Source: Diphasiastrum complanatum
Lineage: Eukaryota; Streptophyta; Lycopodiopsida; Lycopodiales; Lycopodiaceae
NCBI GenBank assembly: GCA_029204225.1
Contig: CM055103.1
Span: forward strand, 48,677,958 to 48,741,957
Direction of reading: 5' to 3'
Length of the DNA: 64,000 bases
Below the pieces are notes generated by a model. That model did no database searches. It saw only the letters and a list, made by a program, of their open reading frames with translations, and had not been told where the DNA came from. Both the position numbers and the translations under genes were made by a program. Below are positions 44,046 to 57,200 of this stretch, piece after piece. Numbering within the stretch: the stretch's first letter is position 1; each line of letters starts with the position of its first letter.

Positions 44046-46900
44046 TTTGTTGCAAATACTTGTATAGTCGCACACTCTATAGAAATACACTTCTTTCCTA
44101 ACAGTTGGCAAAAATACAAAGGAATCAATGACAATGTTATGTCGACTATGCCGACATTGACTATTCGTCGGACCTCAAGTATTCGTCGGAACCAACGAAC
44201 ACCGACTATTCGGTTGTCAACTGCACTCATCGACCATTCAACTTCATTGACTAGTCGCAAACTATTGGCTCAAATTTTATTTTTTTTCTCATTTGCATTG
44301 CCATGTGGACCAATAGAAATCCTGATATCAAGCTTCTACGTAACGTAGCTTTTTTCAAATATAAATAAAATGAAAAAAAATTTAATATATAAATGTTTCG
44401 TAGGACAACATGTGGAAATGCTTTTGGATGTTGAGACATGTCCTTCTAGCTCATCACTGCCCGAAGAGGCCCAACCAAATTCAAAAATGAATATGACAGG
44501 AGGCTATGCAAGGTTAGAGTGAGTAAATTGATGTAGAATTAATGTGAATGACTCATAGAAGGTGGTTTACAAGGTTAACTAGAGTTAACTCATAGTGCCA
44601 AAAAGTTCAGTGTTTCAAAAAATTTCTTACACAATTTTAGATTCATAGCTTTTGCACATAACAAATGGCGCCATCAAGGAAACCATGCTCCACAATTGAT
44701 TTTGTGCTTCTCTTCAATAAGAAAGACGACAATGGACTATGGTTGCCAAAAAAAATATTCAAGAAACTCTTGGGTTCCGATGCATCCATCATCAAAAGGA
44801 ACATTTTGAAAAAACAACGGAGGACATAATTTTATGAGTGTGCATAGAATGATATCTGTTAAGAAAAATACTGAACTCAAAATTTTAGGATATGGACCGA
44901 TGGATTCCATGCTTAAATCATCACATTTCACATTGTATGTTGACTATGTTGTTTGAGTAAGTATGAGAACTATGAGCTCTTGGATCCATACGAAAGGAGG
45001 AGGCTATTGCATGACTCCAAATTGCAATTTCCATTAAAGAAAGTGTCAAAGACAGAGTAGACTTTGGAAATTCCAATTAGGATCATTTCGGTCTCTTGAT
45101 ATTCATGTACTCATTGTCATGTCTTTTGTTGTCTTAATGCAGTACAGACAAGGGTGCTTGGAGTTAGCTCCATGGGAAACATTGAACATACATTTTAATG
45201 TCTTCAAATCTCCTGCTAAATGCCATTCTATATTGAAATTGCCAATTCCTGGAATAGTGGAACTCCCTCCATGTGATTTATGATGATGTCAGGATATGAC
45301 GTTCTACTAAATATCCATGAGAGAATGTCATGGTCTTCTTTCAAGATCTATAAGAAGAACAAAAAATTGATTAGCATAATGTCAACAAAGACAGGATTAT
45401 CCAAATAGAATTCATAAAAGAGCAACTATACCTAAAAAGCTGCCAACCACCAAATATCATTCTAAGATTGAACACTAAAGTTGAGGTCTTTTGAGTGTTA
45501 TGAATACGAAAGTGCTCCATTCATAACCGTAAGACTAATTCTCTTTATTTTTTGTCCCTTTATAATTTCAGACTCACCTAAATTAAGAACAACTATCAAC
45601 TTGTTATTGACATTCTCATTTGTAATACCATAAAATCTTATTATGAATGCCAACAACTGATTAATGTCAATAAACATATTGTTGGAATTGTCATAAGCTA
45701 GACATTCTCTTTTTGAGTTATACACTTCATTGATATGAAATGGAATACCCACTATTTTTAGATAGAAAGTGGAACAAACTGGAGATTGAATCAATAATCC
45801 TTAGAACTTCCATCATTTCTTTCACCTTGACCTTTAGCAGCACTTGTATCGCGCCCATGATATCTCATTTGCTTGTTCCACTAGTAGCATGTAGATTTAT
45901 GGTCATTAGGAGCATTGTATCATGTTCATCCATATTCATTGCAACATCCTGATTTTAATTCAGTGACTCAATTGATAATTTATGTCACAAAAAAAATAAT
46001 AGTTATTTAGGTTATTGTGAAAATTCAAAAGCTTATGGTAATGCACACTCATTGCGTAAAGTATATTTTTTAGAAGAGGAATTAAAGAAAATTTTAAGGG
46101 AGTGTCAAGAAAAAAATTTCTGAGCCCACGATCATTTCATCTTAAAAAAAAGAGACACATCTTAAACCATGTTAAATCCAATTCTTTCAAACCTCTGTAT
46201 AATATTCTTTTAAAATCATGCGAATAACTATCAATTTTGAGGGTGTCTAGATCATTAGTTAAAGAAAAGTTCGATCTTTGATTACTGGTTATACTAGTGG
46301 CTAATGGTTAACGATCAAAATAAAATTCTCACAAAGGTTTTGTAAAAGTTTAAACTGAAGGTTGAGGTGAAAATAATGTCAAAATAATCGAATGAATATC
46401 GTTTGAAATCTTATCACAAGGATTTGATGAGGTAAAAGGACAAGGCAGTTGAGATATTAAAAGCAGTGTCTATTGAAATCCAAAGTTTATTTATTTAAAA
46501 ATTGGGATCGAGTTTGATGTATATTGAGAGGGCCAAAGCTATATAATTAAGATTAAGGTAAAAGTGTTATGAAAAGGGGATAATTTTTGGGAACTAAATT
46601 GATTTGTGTTTTGAGAACCAAAATGGAAACATTGTGAAGGTGGTGATGATAGTGGTTGATGTTCATTCATATATTCAATCAAGTTTCATGGAATGCAAAA
46701 ACTATTGTCGCAATCAATATCAAAAGAGCTGCACAAAAACATTTTGAGAACAATTTGTCTAAACAAGTTTTCCTTGACTCTTTTGTTTTGACCACCTAAT
46801 GGTCTTGGTATTTATATGTACAATTTCTAGAAAGAATCAAGTTCCAACCACATGGATTGGCAAAGCCACATTGGAGCATGTAAGCTCCCAATTACATAAA
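44046..46900. other. unassigned region with scattered short ORFs
   Basis: Contains a motif array (44140-44270). A short plus reading near 44667-44830 starts MAPSRKPCSTIDFVLLFNKK. A plus reading around 45130-45290 includes ETLNIHFNVFKSPAKCHSIL. A 98-codon minus reading at 45498-45794 includes FYLKIVGIPFHINEVYNSKR. I recognise no family; these may be remnants of one decayed gene or transposon. Confidence 0.35.
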
Positions 46901-46962
46901 TCGCTTTTTCTTTTTTCACGAAGAAAAAGGAGGTGCCTCCCACAACAGAAAAAGGAGGTGTC

Positions 46963-47335
46963 GGAAGGTGCATGTCAAAAAAATTTACGGCAAAAAAATC
47001 ATTAAAGAAAAGGAAAAGCTGATTTTACAGCAGGGAAGGATGCCTCGCGCGGAAGGTGCATGTAAAAATATTTACAGCAAAAAAATCATTAAAAAAGGAA
47101 AAGCTGATTTTACAGCAGGGAAGGATGCCTCCTAGAGGCATTCTGCTCAAGGAAGGACTTCTGCCCTCGGGCTACCACCACCCGCGGGGAAGGTGCATGT
47201 AAAAAAAATTTATAACAAAAAAATCATTAAAAAAAAAGTAAAAGCTGATTTTACGGCAGGGAAGGATGACTCCGGGGGGCATTCCTCTCAAGGAAGGGCT
47301 TCTGCCCTGGGGCTACCACCCCGGGCGGACGCCCT
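46963..47335. repeat. three-copy tandem repeat with GC-rich insert
   Basis: Units start with ggaaggtgcatgt at 46963, 47051 and 47188. Each has a poly-A-rich part (caaaaaaatcattaaa), then aagctgattttacrgcaggg and aaggatg. Units two and three add a GC-rich part (ggcattc, tcaaggaagg, cttctgccct, ggctaccacc) absent from the first, making them about 137-148 bp against 88 bp. The surroundings are AT-rich. Confidence 0.88.
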
Positions 47336-48394
47336 TCCTGCCCCGCGCCCCAAGCTCACCAGACAATTGATAAAGCAATAAAAACTTCTGATTGTTACTA
47401 TTAGCTCACATACGAAAGCGTAGAGTAGGCGTTAAATTGCAAGATTTGAAGTACTGAGCTAGGCCATCTCCAACACCTATTTCTCTCATAAACGGGGATA
47501 ACAGGCTCCATATAGCGTGCATAGCAGCAATGCAGACTGGACCTCCAATAAATTAATCCTAATTTCTAAGGATATTTTCATCTAAAGGTGCAAGCAGGCT
47601 TTCAAAACATTTGAGGCTTTTCTAGAATCTGCGAACCAAAAGCAAGAACCTGCACAGTTTATGTTTGACCTTATCAATTCGAGAAGTTGAAGATGATCCG
47701 AGATGCACGTACACTGGTCATTTCCATTGCTTTCCACAAGAGAAATTCACTGAGCACTCTGACTAAAGCACACGCCAATCTCCATGAGACATGGGACTGG
47801 ACAATTGCACTTGAATAACATAGCACCAATCAAAAGGACGGATACATATCCATCCAAACAAGTATGGCGTATTATCCTGCAACAATACATACTTTTTCGA
47901 ACTTTAACAGAATTTTAGATATGTGACCAGATCTACATTGAGAAAATCTATCAAGTATTTGGATAAAACCCAACATAATTTTGTAGTTTTCATGAGAGTG
48001 GTACTTACCGGACCTTAATGCAAAGCTCTATCACAAATAGGGCCATCAGCATGTAAACTGAGTTATGAACTTCCAGTCACTTACAAAAACCATCAGGTCA
48101 AGGTGCACACACGCGGTCACAATCAGGGTACAGGCTAGAGATGAAAGTTAAATTATTGGGTGAGATGAGATATCGTACAGATACAATGTTTCCTGTCCAA
48201 TTAGGTCGACCAACCTACACATTTTGGGATGTGGGCTTTAGCTGACCTTGGCATTTACCACTTCAAAGCAGCTAGGACACCTATCCAAGGCTGAGCGAGC
48301 AATGAACGAGCTTGAAATTGTCAGAAATGTTTTACTGTATTGGATTGTAGCTATTACTTCCAATTGAGGATTAGAACTGCTTCTGATCTCTTCA
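47336..48394. other. 3' flank of the PLP-protein gene, no clear feature
   Basis: Could include 3' UTR or further exons of the minus-strand gene. A GTATGA donor-like site lies right at the stop codon near 48393, but I could not follow a further exon. Confidence 0.4.
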
Positions 48395-49453
48395 TCATAC
48401 AAAATTTTCAAATGAGCTTCTGCGCACAAGAAGACAAGTCATACTAGTGGGGTGCCCTACAACTTTTGAAAGAGTACAAAGAACATAATCAGGTTTATGC
48501 AGAGTGAGATTTAGTTGATCCTCACATAGTACAAGGGTTGAACCATCAAGTAGCACGTTCCATAAGTTGCGTTGTGCTTCGGAAACCCAATGCAAGGTAA
48601 TACGAGTGCCTCCGATTTGTGCAGGATAAGCAAATAAGCCCTTAGGGTTATGTTTGCTCTTCTTTCTGAAATTCTGGCTTAATTGTGAACCCGCGATTCG
48701 AAGATCCAGCCAACTCACCGGAGCAGGAACGACCTTGGCTTCTTTGAATGAAGCAAACTCTCTTATAAAATCTGTCTCCTCATCCAAGACGGTCATATAA
48801 TAATTGTACCTAAAAAAAGGATAACTTTCACCAACCAGCATCATGGCCTCCTTCAGGCCTGTTGTGAAAATCACTACATAATCTTCCTCCGTCACTCCAC
48901 AATGTCTAAGCACCCTGTTCCTAACATGAATTTCTGGGATTGATATCAGGTTGTCGGAATTATTGAACTTCTTTGTCACAATTTCTACAAGACGAGATGG
49001 CTCCAGCTGCATCTTCTGTGGAAGAAAAGCTGAGTTTTCTTTGCTTCCACTTAATGATGATCGCGGACTCCCGTTTATTGATGAACGTGGACTACCAGTT
49101 ACTGGTGACCGCTTTTTTGTATCATCCAACTGTGCCCCAGGGGTACTGCAACAGCTATCTTCACTGTACTCCAAATCATCTTTCAGAAATTGGAGGCTGC
49201 TAGATTTTTCTTCCCTTTGACTCCTCCCGTAATACTCAGGATACCTAGCTTTTACATACTGTTCAACGTACCTCATCTCGCTAGGAGTAATGGGGCTTGA
49301 CCATCGTAAATCCAAACCACGCAGAGATGCTATAGCCTCTGCAAGGATGTGTGGTGGGAGGAAAAGCGTCTGATACTGCAGGGTGCCAAAATGCTGTTTC
49401 AAAATACTTAAATCTGCGAGAAGGAAAGTTGCATTTTTCCTGGAACAGAACAT
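48395..49453 (-). CDS. MOCOS/ABA3-like PLP-dependent protein, exon or truncated gene
   Basis: A 352-codon reading resembling the plant 'PLP-dependent transferases superfamily' proteins related to the NifS-like domain of molybdenum-cofactor sulfurase. Residues 1-75 are unlike what I recall; a Ser/Pro-rich stretch follows at about 105-150 (SPRSSINGSPRSSLSGS). The fold starts near 170: IHVRNRVLRHCGVTEEDYVV, EAMMLVGESYPFFRYNYYMT, KGLFAYPAQIGGTRITLHWV, NLWNVLLDGSTL (Asp about 303, expected to touch the PLP ring), then LCTLSKVVGHPTSMTCLLVR (Lys about 330, at the PLP-lysine position). The listed start MFCSR is probably intronic: ttctgttccag ending at 49440 looks like a 3' splice site, with the exon beginning at 49439 and upstream exons not found. 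It ends just after the Lys region, so the domain is short. Activity is not demonstrated. Confidence 0.72.
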   Translation of the reverse strand: MFCSRKNATFLLADLSILKQHFGTLQYQTLFLPPHILAEAIASLRGLDLRWSSPITPSEMRYVEQYVKARYPEYYGRSQREEKSSSLQFLKDDLEYSEDSCCSTPGAQLDDTKKRSPVTGSPRSSINGSPRSSLSGSKENSAFLPQKMQLEPSRLVEIVTKKFNNSDNLISIPEIHVRNRVLRHCGVTEEDYVVIFTTGLKEAMMLVGESYPFFRYNYYMTVLDEETDFIREFASFKEAKVVPAPVSWLDLRIAGSQLSQNFRKKSKHNPKGLFAYPAQIGGTRITLHWVSEAQRNLWNVLLDGSTLVLCEDQLNLTLHKPDYVLCTLSKVVGHPTSMTCLLVRRSSFENFV

Positions 49454-51486
49454 TGTTCACTATCTAGATATGAGGCAATGGCAGCTAGGTCAGACCAAAA
49501 CAGAATACCTAAAAACATCAGAGTCATCATTATAAGTGGATCAAGAAAAAAAGACAGCCAGCTTCTCTTAAAAATCTAATTACTAGAGAAAAGAGCTTCA
49601 CATTTGTGCAATAAACTCCATAGTCCATATGCTACTCGTTCTTCAAGAAGCGGAAAAACTTAAAACAATAAATTAAAGTCTTGTTAGACAAGTAATATTT
49701 CAGTAATTTGCATGAAAATCTATCAATGTTTTGCATATATAGCAACGACTGAAAGCAGCTATCCATATCCAAAATTTCTAAAACAAAAACATATAACTGA
49801 TTATCCCCAATATAAAGGTAAGTTGCATGTGCTCGAATAACTTGATTGATGAACTGAAGAGATCAGAAATGCATACCAACTAGCATGAAAATCAAATGAT
49901 ACTTTGCAGATAGAGAACCAATTACTTAATGTTATCAGATATCGGAGCTATTCTCATCCAAACCTTTTGTATCACCATCACTTTCTGAAATGCACAGGTA
50001 GGTCATGCGCTAAGCACGACTTGATTGATGCACCACAGAGGTAGAGATTAGAGAACTGATTTCACCCATAAAACTAAAGTGCAAGTTTTGCTGAAAGAAT
50101 CTACATTCAATGTTATTATTCAACATGAGAAAATATCATCCCCAGCATTAACTTCCCCTTGATCACCCAACTTCATCAACTGGTCTTGCATTTGCAAGAC
50201 AAGGCCAAAATGTGCAAACTTACTTTTGAGGAATCTACAATCTACTCCATGAATCTCCTAAATTAATCATGAAATGTTATATCCTTGCTCGAGTCATCAG
50301 CAGCCAAGGGTACATATCTGACTCACATGCATTGAAATATGACCAATTTTTGTTTATCAACATATTCAGAGACCAATTCTCCAAAGGTGAAGAGCAGACT
50401 TTCTACGATAAAACACTGGCACTGAAGACCAAAGAACAAATAGATTCAAGCTTAAATTCCATTGGATTGTATCAGCCATAGTCTCAAGAAAAAGGAAATT
50501 GAAGCAATATGGCTTATTTCACAGGGACAAGACACATCATCACTCTAGATACTCGCAATAAATTACTTGAGGAAATTCTCTTGGGTAAAGTGAAGTTGGG
50601 GATAGGAGTTCCCCTTTCAACAAAAGGTGGTAAATGAGTTTCATGAGCTAAGCAATTACAAAAGCACAACAAAAATGATTGATGGACATAGACCAATATG
50701 TGACTTTCTATGACTTATCCGAAGGTGAAAGGTAGCTTTGATGAAAGCTTACACTATAGAGCAAAGGCCTCACAATATATGATCTCTCACATGAAAATTA
50801 ATGTCAAGCTATAATACCGTTGAACTCTATGATGATAAGTCCCACTTGGCCTTGATTGAAGTAAGATGCTGGTTTTTTATCTATATGTCAGTTGGATATT
50901 CAAATCAAACGCACTTATTTTGGTTACACTCTAGCTTCATCAATCCCCGAGCCTATAGCAATTACAACCCATACGGGCTAGATTGATGCTAAAACGTTTG
51001 GGCACCATCAAACCTGTTTACGTGAGCCTTCTCACTACAAACCTTAAAGAATGTAACCTTTAATAGGTACTATCAAAAGTTTCTATTGTTGACCTTTTAA
51101 GAGGGTTAGAAGAACATTAATGCCTCCTCCAAGTAATCTAAACACAACTCAACATAAGTGAACTAGCTACAACTAGATTTGTGAACCTAAAATGAATATA
51201 TTATCGATTTTGTTTTATGAGAAACTCTACATGACCTCTATGGAATTTCTAAATTGGAATACTTCATAAAAATGTGATTTCACATTCTATCATAGCTTGT
51301 ACTAATCATGAATCAAGGCCCATATAGAGATTAGATATTGTAGATAAAAAATTCAAGATGCAAATTAAGCAAATTTTCAAAAAAAAATGGTATAAAAAAT
51401 AGCTAGAATTGGTTATTTAGAATAGATGTGCATTGAAGAAAAGCACTCTTGAAGTTGTGGTGGTTTCAAATGAGTACATTTTAAGA

Positions 51487-51529
51487 TAATCTAAACTGCT
51501 CATATTCTAGCTATGAGCAGTTTAGATTA
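51487..51529. repeat. perfect 17-bp inverted repeat with 9-base loop
   Basis: taatctaaactgctcat, attctagct, atgagcagtttagatta. The arms are exact reverse complements. Confidence 0.92.
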
Positions 51530-52604
51530 GAATCTATCAACTTGTGATAAGATCTCTTGTATCTTATAGAGCAAAGTTAGGAAAGAATATTTGAGTCAAT
51601 TAGTTTGCAAAGCAAGGTCCTATTTATATGTCTAAGGTATGCTACCCCAAAAAGTGTTAGCACAACACATTGTTGATGTATAGTGTATTGTAACTTTCAA
51701 GTTGTAAAATGCATAACAATGCAATATCCAAAGAATGTTGTAACTTGTAATACAATAGACTTACTATCCATCTCTTTGTGAGATTGAGATATATCCAAAT
51801 CCATAAATTCAATTCACAAAGTTAGTAAACATTAGATATAATCTTGAGGACAATATGTACATATCAAACAAATGAGATAAAAAAAACAAAATTCAATTGG
51901 CAAGCAATATTCACAGGTTTACAAAAAAAGTTGCTTTTTGTCTTTTGAGAGAATCTAGATTCTTTTGGGTAGACCCAACGTTGAACAAATAAATAACAAC
52001 CAACAACAAAACAAAAAGAGACAACCTAAAACTATCATCACGAAACTTATGTTGCAAATAAGTTAACAAGAGATAAATACAACACAAAAACTAGAACCGA
52101 GAAAATGGATTCATAACCTATTGTTGAGTTTTTGTCTACAAAGTAACCACATGAGGTGATAAGCATTACAAGTGTGATTTCTTTTTATTTGAATTAATTA
52201 GCAAAGTTTGCAAATAACTACGAGGGTCATATATCTTATGGTAAGTTGGTTGTGTACATTTATAAACTCAACACTTCTTGTGCAACAAAAGCCAAATATC
52301 CTCTTTGGCAACTCTCTAAATTTTATTTATCTTGATTTGGAGCTCATAGTATAAATCAAAAAACCAGTCATAATGATAGAATTATTTGAGTTCTTTGTTC
52401 TATATTCACCCTCCATCAAACTATCCACATAAATAATGATCTAATATATATAGATCCTCATTGAATCTAATGATAATATTGTAAAATAAAAGAATAACCT
52501 ATACACTCACATATCAACTTTGAACTTTTTAACACAACATGGACTAAATGTTGCGAGACGCCTACACAAGCCTTGTTAGCTGATGTATATCGTTAATGAG
52601 CAAT

Positions 52605-52750
52605 GTTCATGCTCTATAGTATATTCCCCATACCAAGTATTTGAAGTACGCCAAAGCTTGTGATGCATATGATCATATACTCATAGTACATTGTATGCCC
52701 CCACACCGAGCATTTGAAGTACACCAAATGTCATCACACACATGTGACCT
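52605..52750 (+). repeat. imperfect tandem duplication, ~70 bp
   Basis: The phrase 'ccaagtatttgaagtacgccaaa' recurs as 'ccgagcatttgaagtacacc', each preceded by a 'ccccata/cccccac' run and followed by a 'gat/tca' stretch. Confidence 0.6.
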
Positions 52751-53894
52751 TTAATATTCTATTCCATGGTAGCATTTTGGATTTTTTGTCTCCCTATAAA
52801 CTACGGCGAGCAATCAAGCGTAACCCATCTCCAACCGATGTTGGCATCATCACCAAGAGTTTTTATATGTGACCTCTTAGTGACGATGTCAGCCCAATAG
52901 TTATGTCATAATTTATAAAGTCATACCCCTATAGAAAAAAGAAACAAAAAATTCAAAATATGGCCCTTACCATTCAATTTTGTAGTCAAATTTTTACCTT
53001 GTGCATATTTAGCTTTTATAAATCTGGGGGTGTTGTAGTAACTTCTTAATTGTAGATTTTCTAGGTTTTTGCAAGAATAAAAAAAAAATTATACGTACAC
53101 CTGACAATATATATGTGCATGTACGGATGAATGTACGGAAGGAACGAATCTGTACTCTGTAGTACGAGTAAAGATCTCGGACCTCCAGATGGAAACCAGG
53201 AACAGCTAGACAGATGAGCACTTATCATAGATTTTACCAGGAGAAAAGTTTGCACATAGAAGTCCTTTTTATCTAAATAAATCAATCTAGCTTGACAGTA
53301 CAACCCATATCAAAATCCAGAGAGACTAACTAGCTAGCACTCTGAGCATCTGATTTACTAAGTTTTGCTTGCATCCTCGTGCTAGTCTGATGTATGATCA
53401 GTAGAAAGAAACAAGCTAGTAGGTGAAACGTTCAATACTAAAATAGCCTTCGAATCAGCAGATACGAACCTGCAAATCATCTTCCTTGCTCGATTCTCTG
53501 GCCATGATAATATGGGACCAAATTCTGTGGACGATACCAAAGCAATCGCATACGAGCAGCAGCAATTCAATTCCTAGCTGATAAAAGGCAACGAAACGGC
53601 AGTCCTGATAGGAATATCTTCGCCAGAACGGGCATGTGTCCAGCCTGAGGATTTTCAAAAATAGTGGTCCGAACAACTAAAACACGTAATTCATAAGAAT
53701 AAGTAGATAAGAGATGCACAGAAGGCGCAACTGTACGAGATAGGAAAGACAATGCCTGTAAGCAGTAACTGTGAGACTGAATTCTCAGTAGAAATAGCAA
53801 ATGCTAGAGGTGATGCATGCATGTCATGCATAGTTCAAAAGCACAAAATCATAAGGGAATAGAAGGAAAGAGCGAGATCCACAATATTGTTGCT

Positions 53895-53945
53895 GTAATT
53901 GAGGAGGAAGATGAAGAGGAAGAGGAAGAGAAAGAGAAAATGGGA
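53895..53945 (+). repeat. GA-rich simple sequence
   Basis: A purine run (gaggaggaagatgaagagg and so on) encoding acidic residues in the overlapping reading; no gene recognised. Confidence 0.7.
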
Positions 53946-54178
53946 TCGGGAAGCAGAAGCTGCCAACGCGGAGATGAGAACGAGAAGGATCTTTATGATA
54001 TGGGTGGAGCACCTCGAATATCGAAAATTTGACTGGGTATGCCCAGCCTGTCAATGCCATTTTGAAGTGTAAAATGAAGGCGAATTTTAAGATCCCAAGC
54101 CAAAAGTAAGCCTTTTATGTGAAGTTGTTAAATTATGAGTGTCATTGCTCTCTTGAAGGTGGCGATTCGAGGATACTT

Positions 54179-54288
54179 GAAGATCTCTCACTTCTTGTTT
54201 TACACCCTAGGATGGGGGTGGGCCCTATGGTCTGAAGATCTCTCACTTCTTGTTTTACACCCTGGGATGAGGGTTGGCCCTATGGTCA
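54179..54288 (+). repeat. tandem duplication, two 55-bp units
   Basis: Both units start gaagatctctcacttcttg and end ccctatggtc; they differ at a few bases. The unit boundary falls at 54233/54234. Confidence 0.88.
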
Positions 54289-57200
54289 CCCTCATCCACG
54301 ATCATAAATACACAAAACCTACATGATCTCCCAAACATTGGCTTAGTATATTCCTCACCATAGTGGCACAGGGTGCATGCAAAGCCCTAGCCTCATCCAA
54401 CGATGTAGAAGACAAGATCAAAGTGAAGAGATCATCTTGCGGCTTTTGGATTTTGCTACATTGTTGGATGAGAGTGGGGCCCTACCTGCACCCGCGGTCA
54501 TTGTGAGGAATAAGTTTATCCACAAACATCCACCAAGCATCTCAAGACCAAAGCATCTCTTAGGCAGCCCAACACCCACCACCCTTGGATGAAGATGGCT
54601 AAGTCACGACTCATTGCCATCCATGGTAGAGGCCCACCCTTATAGCATGTTTGGGTAGGAACCTTGACCCATGAAAGCGGGGGAGTGTATTCCTCACCCT
54701 GTCTGCCATGACAAAGGTGGGGAAGAGATGATCCAAGGGTAAAAAGTGGGATGTCGTCATGTCACCAGGAGGCATCCCACCCTCATCACCCTTGGATGCA
54801 TTGGAGGCTAATGTTATGTTAGACAGATTTGAGGAATACGCTCCCCCATGAAAGCTTCACCGAAACTGTGTAGCCTCTTTTTAATGTAGGGGTGGGAGTG
54901 GGGTCATAACATAATGATGATGCCATTGGTTGACCTTCTCGGCCAAATATTAAATTTGAATTTTTCTCGAAAATGTATTATCTTCCAAGATTCTATCTTG
55001 AGACCTCCCTACCCATGTAGGCACACCTACGACTCTTCCATGATGTTGTCCTTGACATTTTACGTTGTGACTTTCTAAATCAATACATGGGGCAAGGGGG
55101 CTAGCTTGTCTCAACCTCCTCTAATCTATGTCATTGTGCAAACATGCTTGTATATAAAATGGAAGTGTGTGTCCCCTCATCTCAAGCCCCAATGGACATC
55201 TAAGAATTAACATTGTTATTCAGATTTATTTCACATACTTCCAATTTCAAATATCATTGGCAAATTCATGAGAACATTTACTCCTCCTATGGCGAAAAAA
55301 TGTTGGCCCTTGGTTTGCACATCTAAAATTGGATGGGATCAACATATTGCCAATTGTGACTGTGATGGTAGTAATCATACGCCCACCCTAATCCAAGGGT
55401 GATGGAGACTTGGTGGATGGTGAAGAGATGTGACTGTCATGTAGGGCAAGCCAGTGATTGTCATGTAGTTGCAGTTGGCAATATGCTCTTTGCACTTGTG
55501 GATGAATACATGAAATTGCTTTCCAACATTAATCTAGGGCTCCTACCATGTGGCACTTGAAGATGCCTCCTATTTCATGAGCATGTAGAGCAAGTCCCTT
55601 GAACTATAATTAGTGGTCTCAAATGGAGTGCAATTTTTTGTTGGTTTAAGTAAGTAATTCAATACCTTCTAGATGCATTACTTGCTACTTAATCATTGAA
55701 TCTAGTTTTTTAAGAACTTTATGGTGACACATGTTTGCATTTAGTTTTCCCTATATGCAACCATCCACATATATGCTTGTGCATTCAAATTATACAATTG
55801 CATATGCAATGACTTATTGTTTTTCATAGTTAGCAAATATCATAAATCATGTTTTTTCAACAATAGGAACAACTTGGCTAACAACATTTCTACATGCACT
55901 AGAATGTCACTATTCTTGGCATCCAGCCTACTACATCATTCTATCTGAAGTCCACGGAAGCAAGTCATCGTCCATGACCAATGCTCAAAAGTATATGCAT
56001 TTTAAAATGAGGATCAAGAATTAAAACACAAAATAGGAATGAGTCGTGGAGCATTAGATAAGCTTAAATAAACATTGATATAATTTATCCATGTTCTAGC
56101 TACTGAGGTTGTGCATAGCCATAGGTGTTAGGAATGGCAATCATGAGCTAGTTGTTGTCAAAATTTACTCTCTTGCTTCCTACTAAGTTTAGAAGTAGCA
56201 CAAGGGAGGAAGAACAACTATAAGCCATGTCACGATATGTCTCCCTACTACACATTTCAAAATATGATCTTACTAAGGCCCAAAGTTGTCTTTTTCATGA
56301 TGCACCTAATACAAGGAAGTTTTGTATAGAAGTTGGCAGAGTGTGAACTTATGAGAAGCCATGTCATGGATTTGAATACCCACAATGTTTGAATTATTGT
56401 GGACTATCAGTTGGAGCATGAATCTTTTTTTTAGGTTGTCTATATGTGGAAAGTATGGGGAGCCAAGGACATTTGAGCATTAGACAAAAACAATAACAAT
56501 AATGAAGATTATCCTTGATCATGGGATGCTACAACTTCAGTGTGACATTCTCAACTATAGAAAAGCGCCACAAATTTCATTCATCTATTTGTTGGTTTTC
56601 ATTTTTGAATACCAAACAAATCCTCATTGAAAGGACTCTAAAAAGAACCATACATTATGAGTAAAATGTTTATTTGTCCCACATGGTTCGACTGGCTAAG
56701 AGTGGTTCATGTGATAGTGGATTAAATCCTTGCCTAAATGCTTGCCTATGGGTACAAGAGGCATCTAGGAGCCACATTGCCCATGTGTGTTGTTGTATTG
56801 TCTTTGCATGTTGATGCACATCATGGTAGTGAAAATCTACTCGTTTTCATATACAAGACTGTACACTTTATCTTCCAATAGAAACTTATGCATTGGGTAT
56901 ATGATTGAAGTTTATAGGGGTGGCATGTAAAATATATGTGAAAGTGATAATCTCAAGTTCAAATAAGAGACAAGGCATTACTCATGAATGGTTTCAATCA
57001 GATTTGTTCGTTACTATTGATTCCCTTATGAGATTTTCATGGATATTCTTCTATTTTTTGAAGGGCCGATAGCCAAAACTTTGTTACTTTTTGAGTTTTC
57101 ACAAAGGGATGAAATATGTCCTTATCCGAATTATTTGACAAATCAAACTTCTCTTTCGGTCTCCTACTCCAATAGATCAGGATAAGAACATTCCTTGTGG

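Larger units (their letters stand above)
49454..53800. other. intergenic or intronic AT-rich DNA
   Basis: May hold 5' exons or introns of the gene at 48.4-49.4 kb, but none could be recognised. Only a hairpin (51487-51529) and an imperfect duplication near 52605-52750 stand out. Confidence 0.45.
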
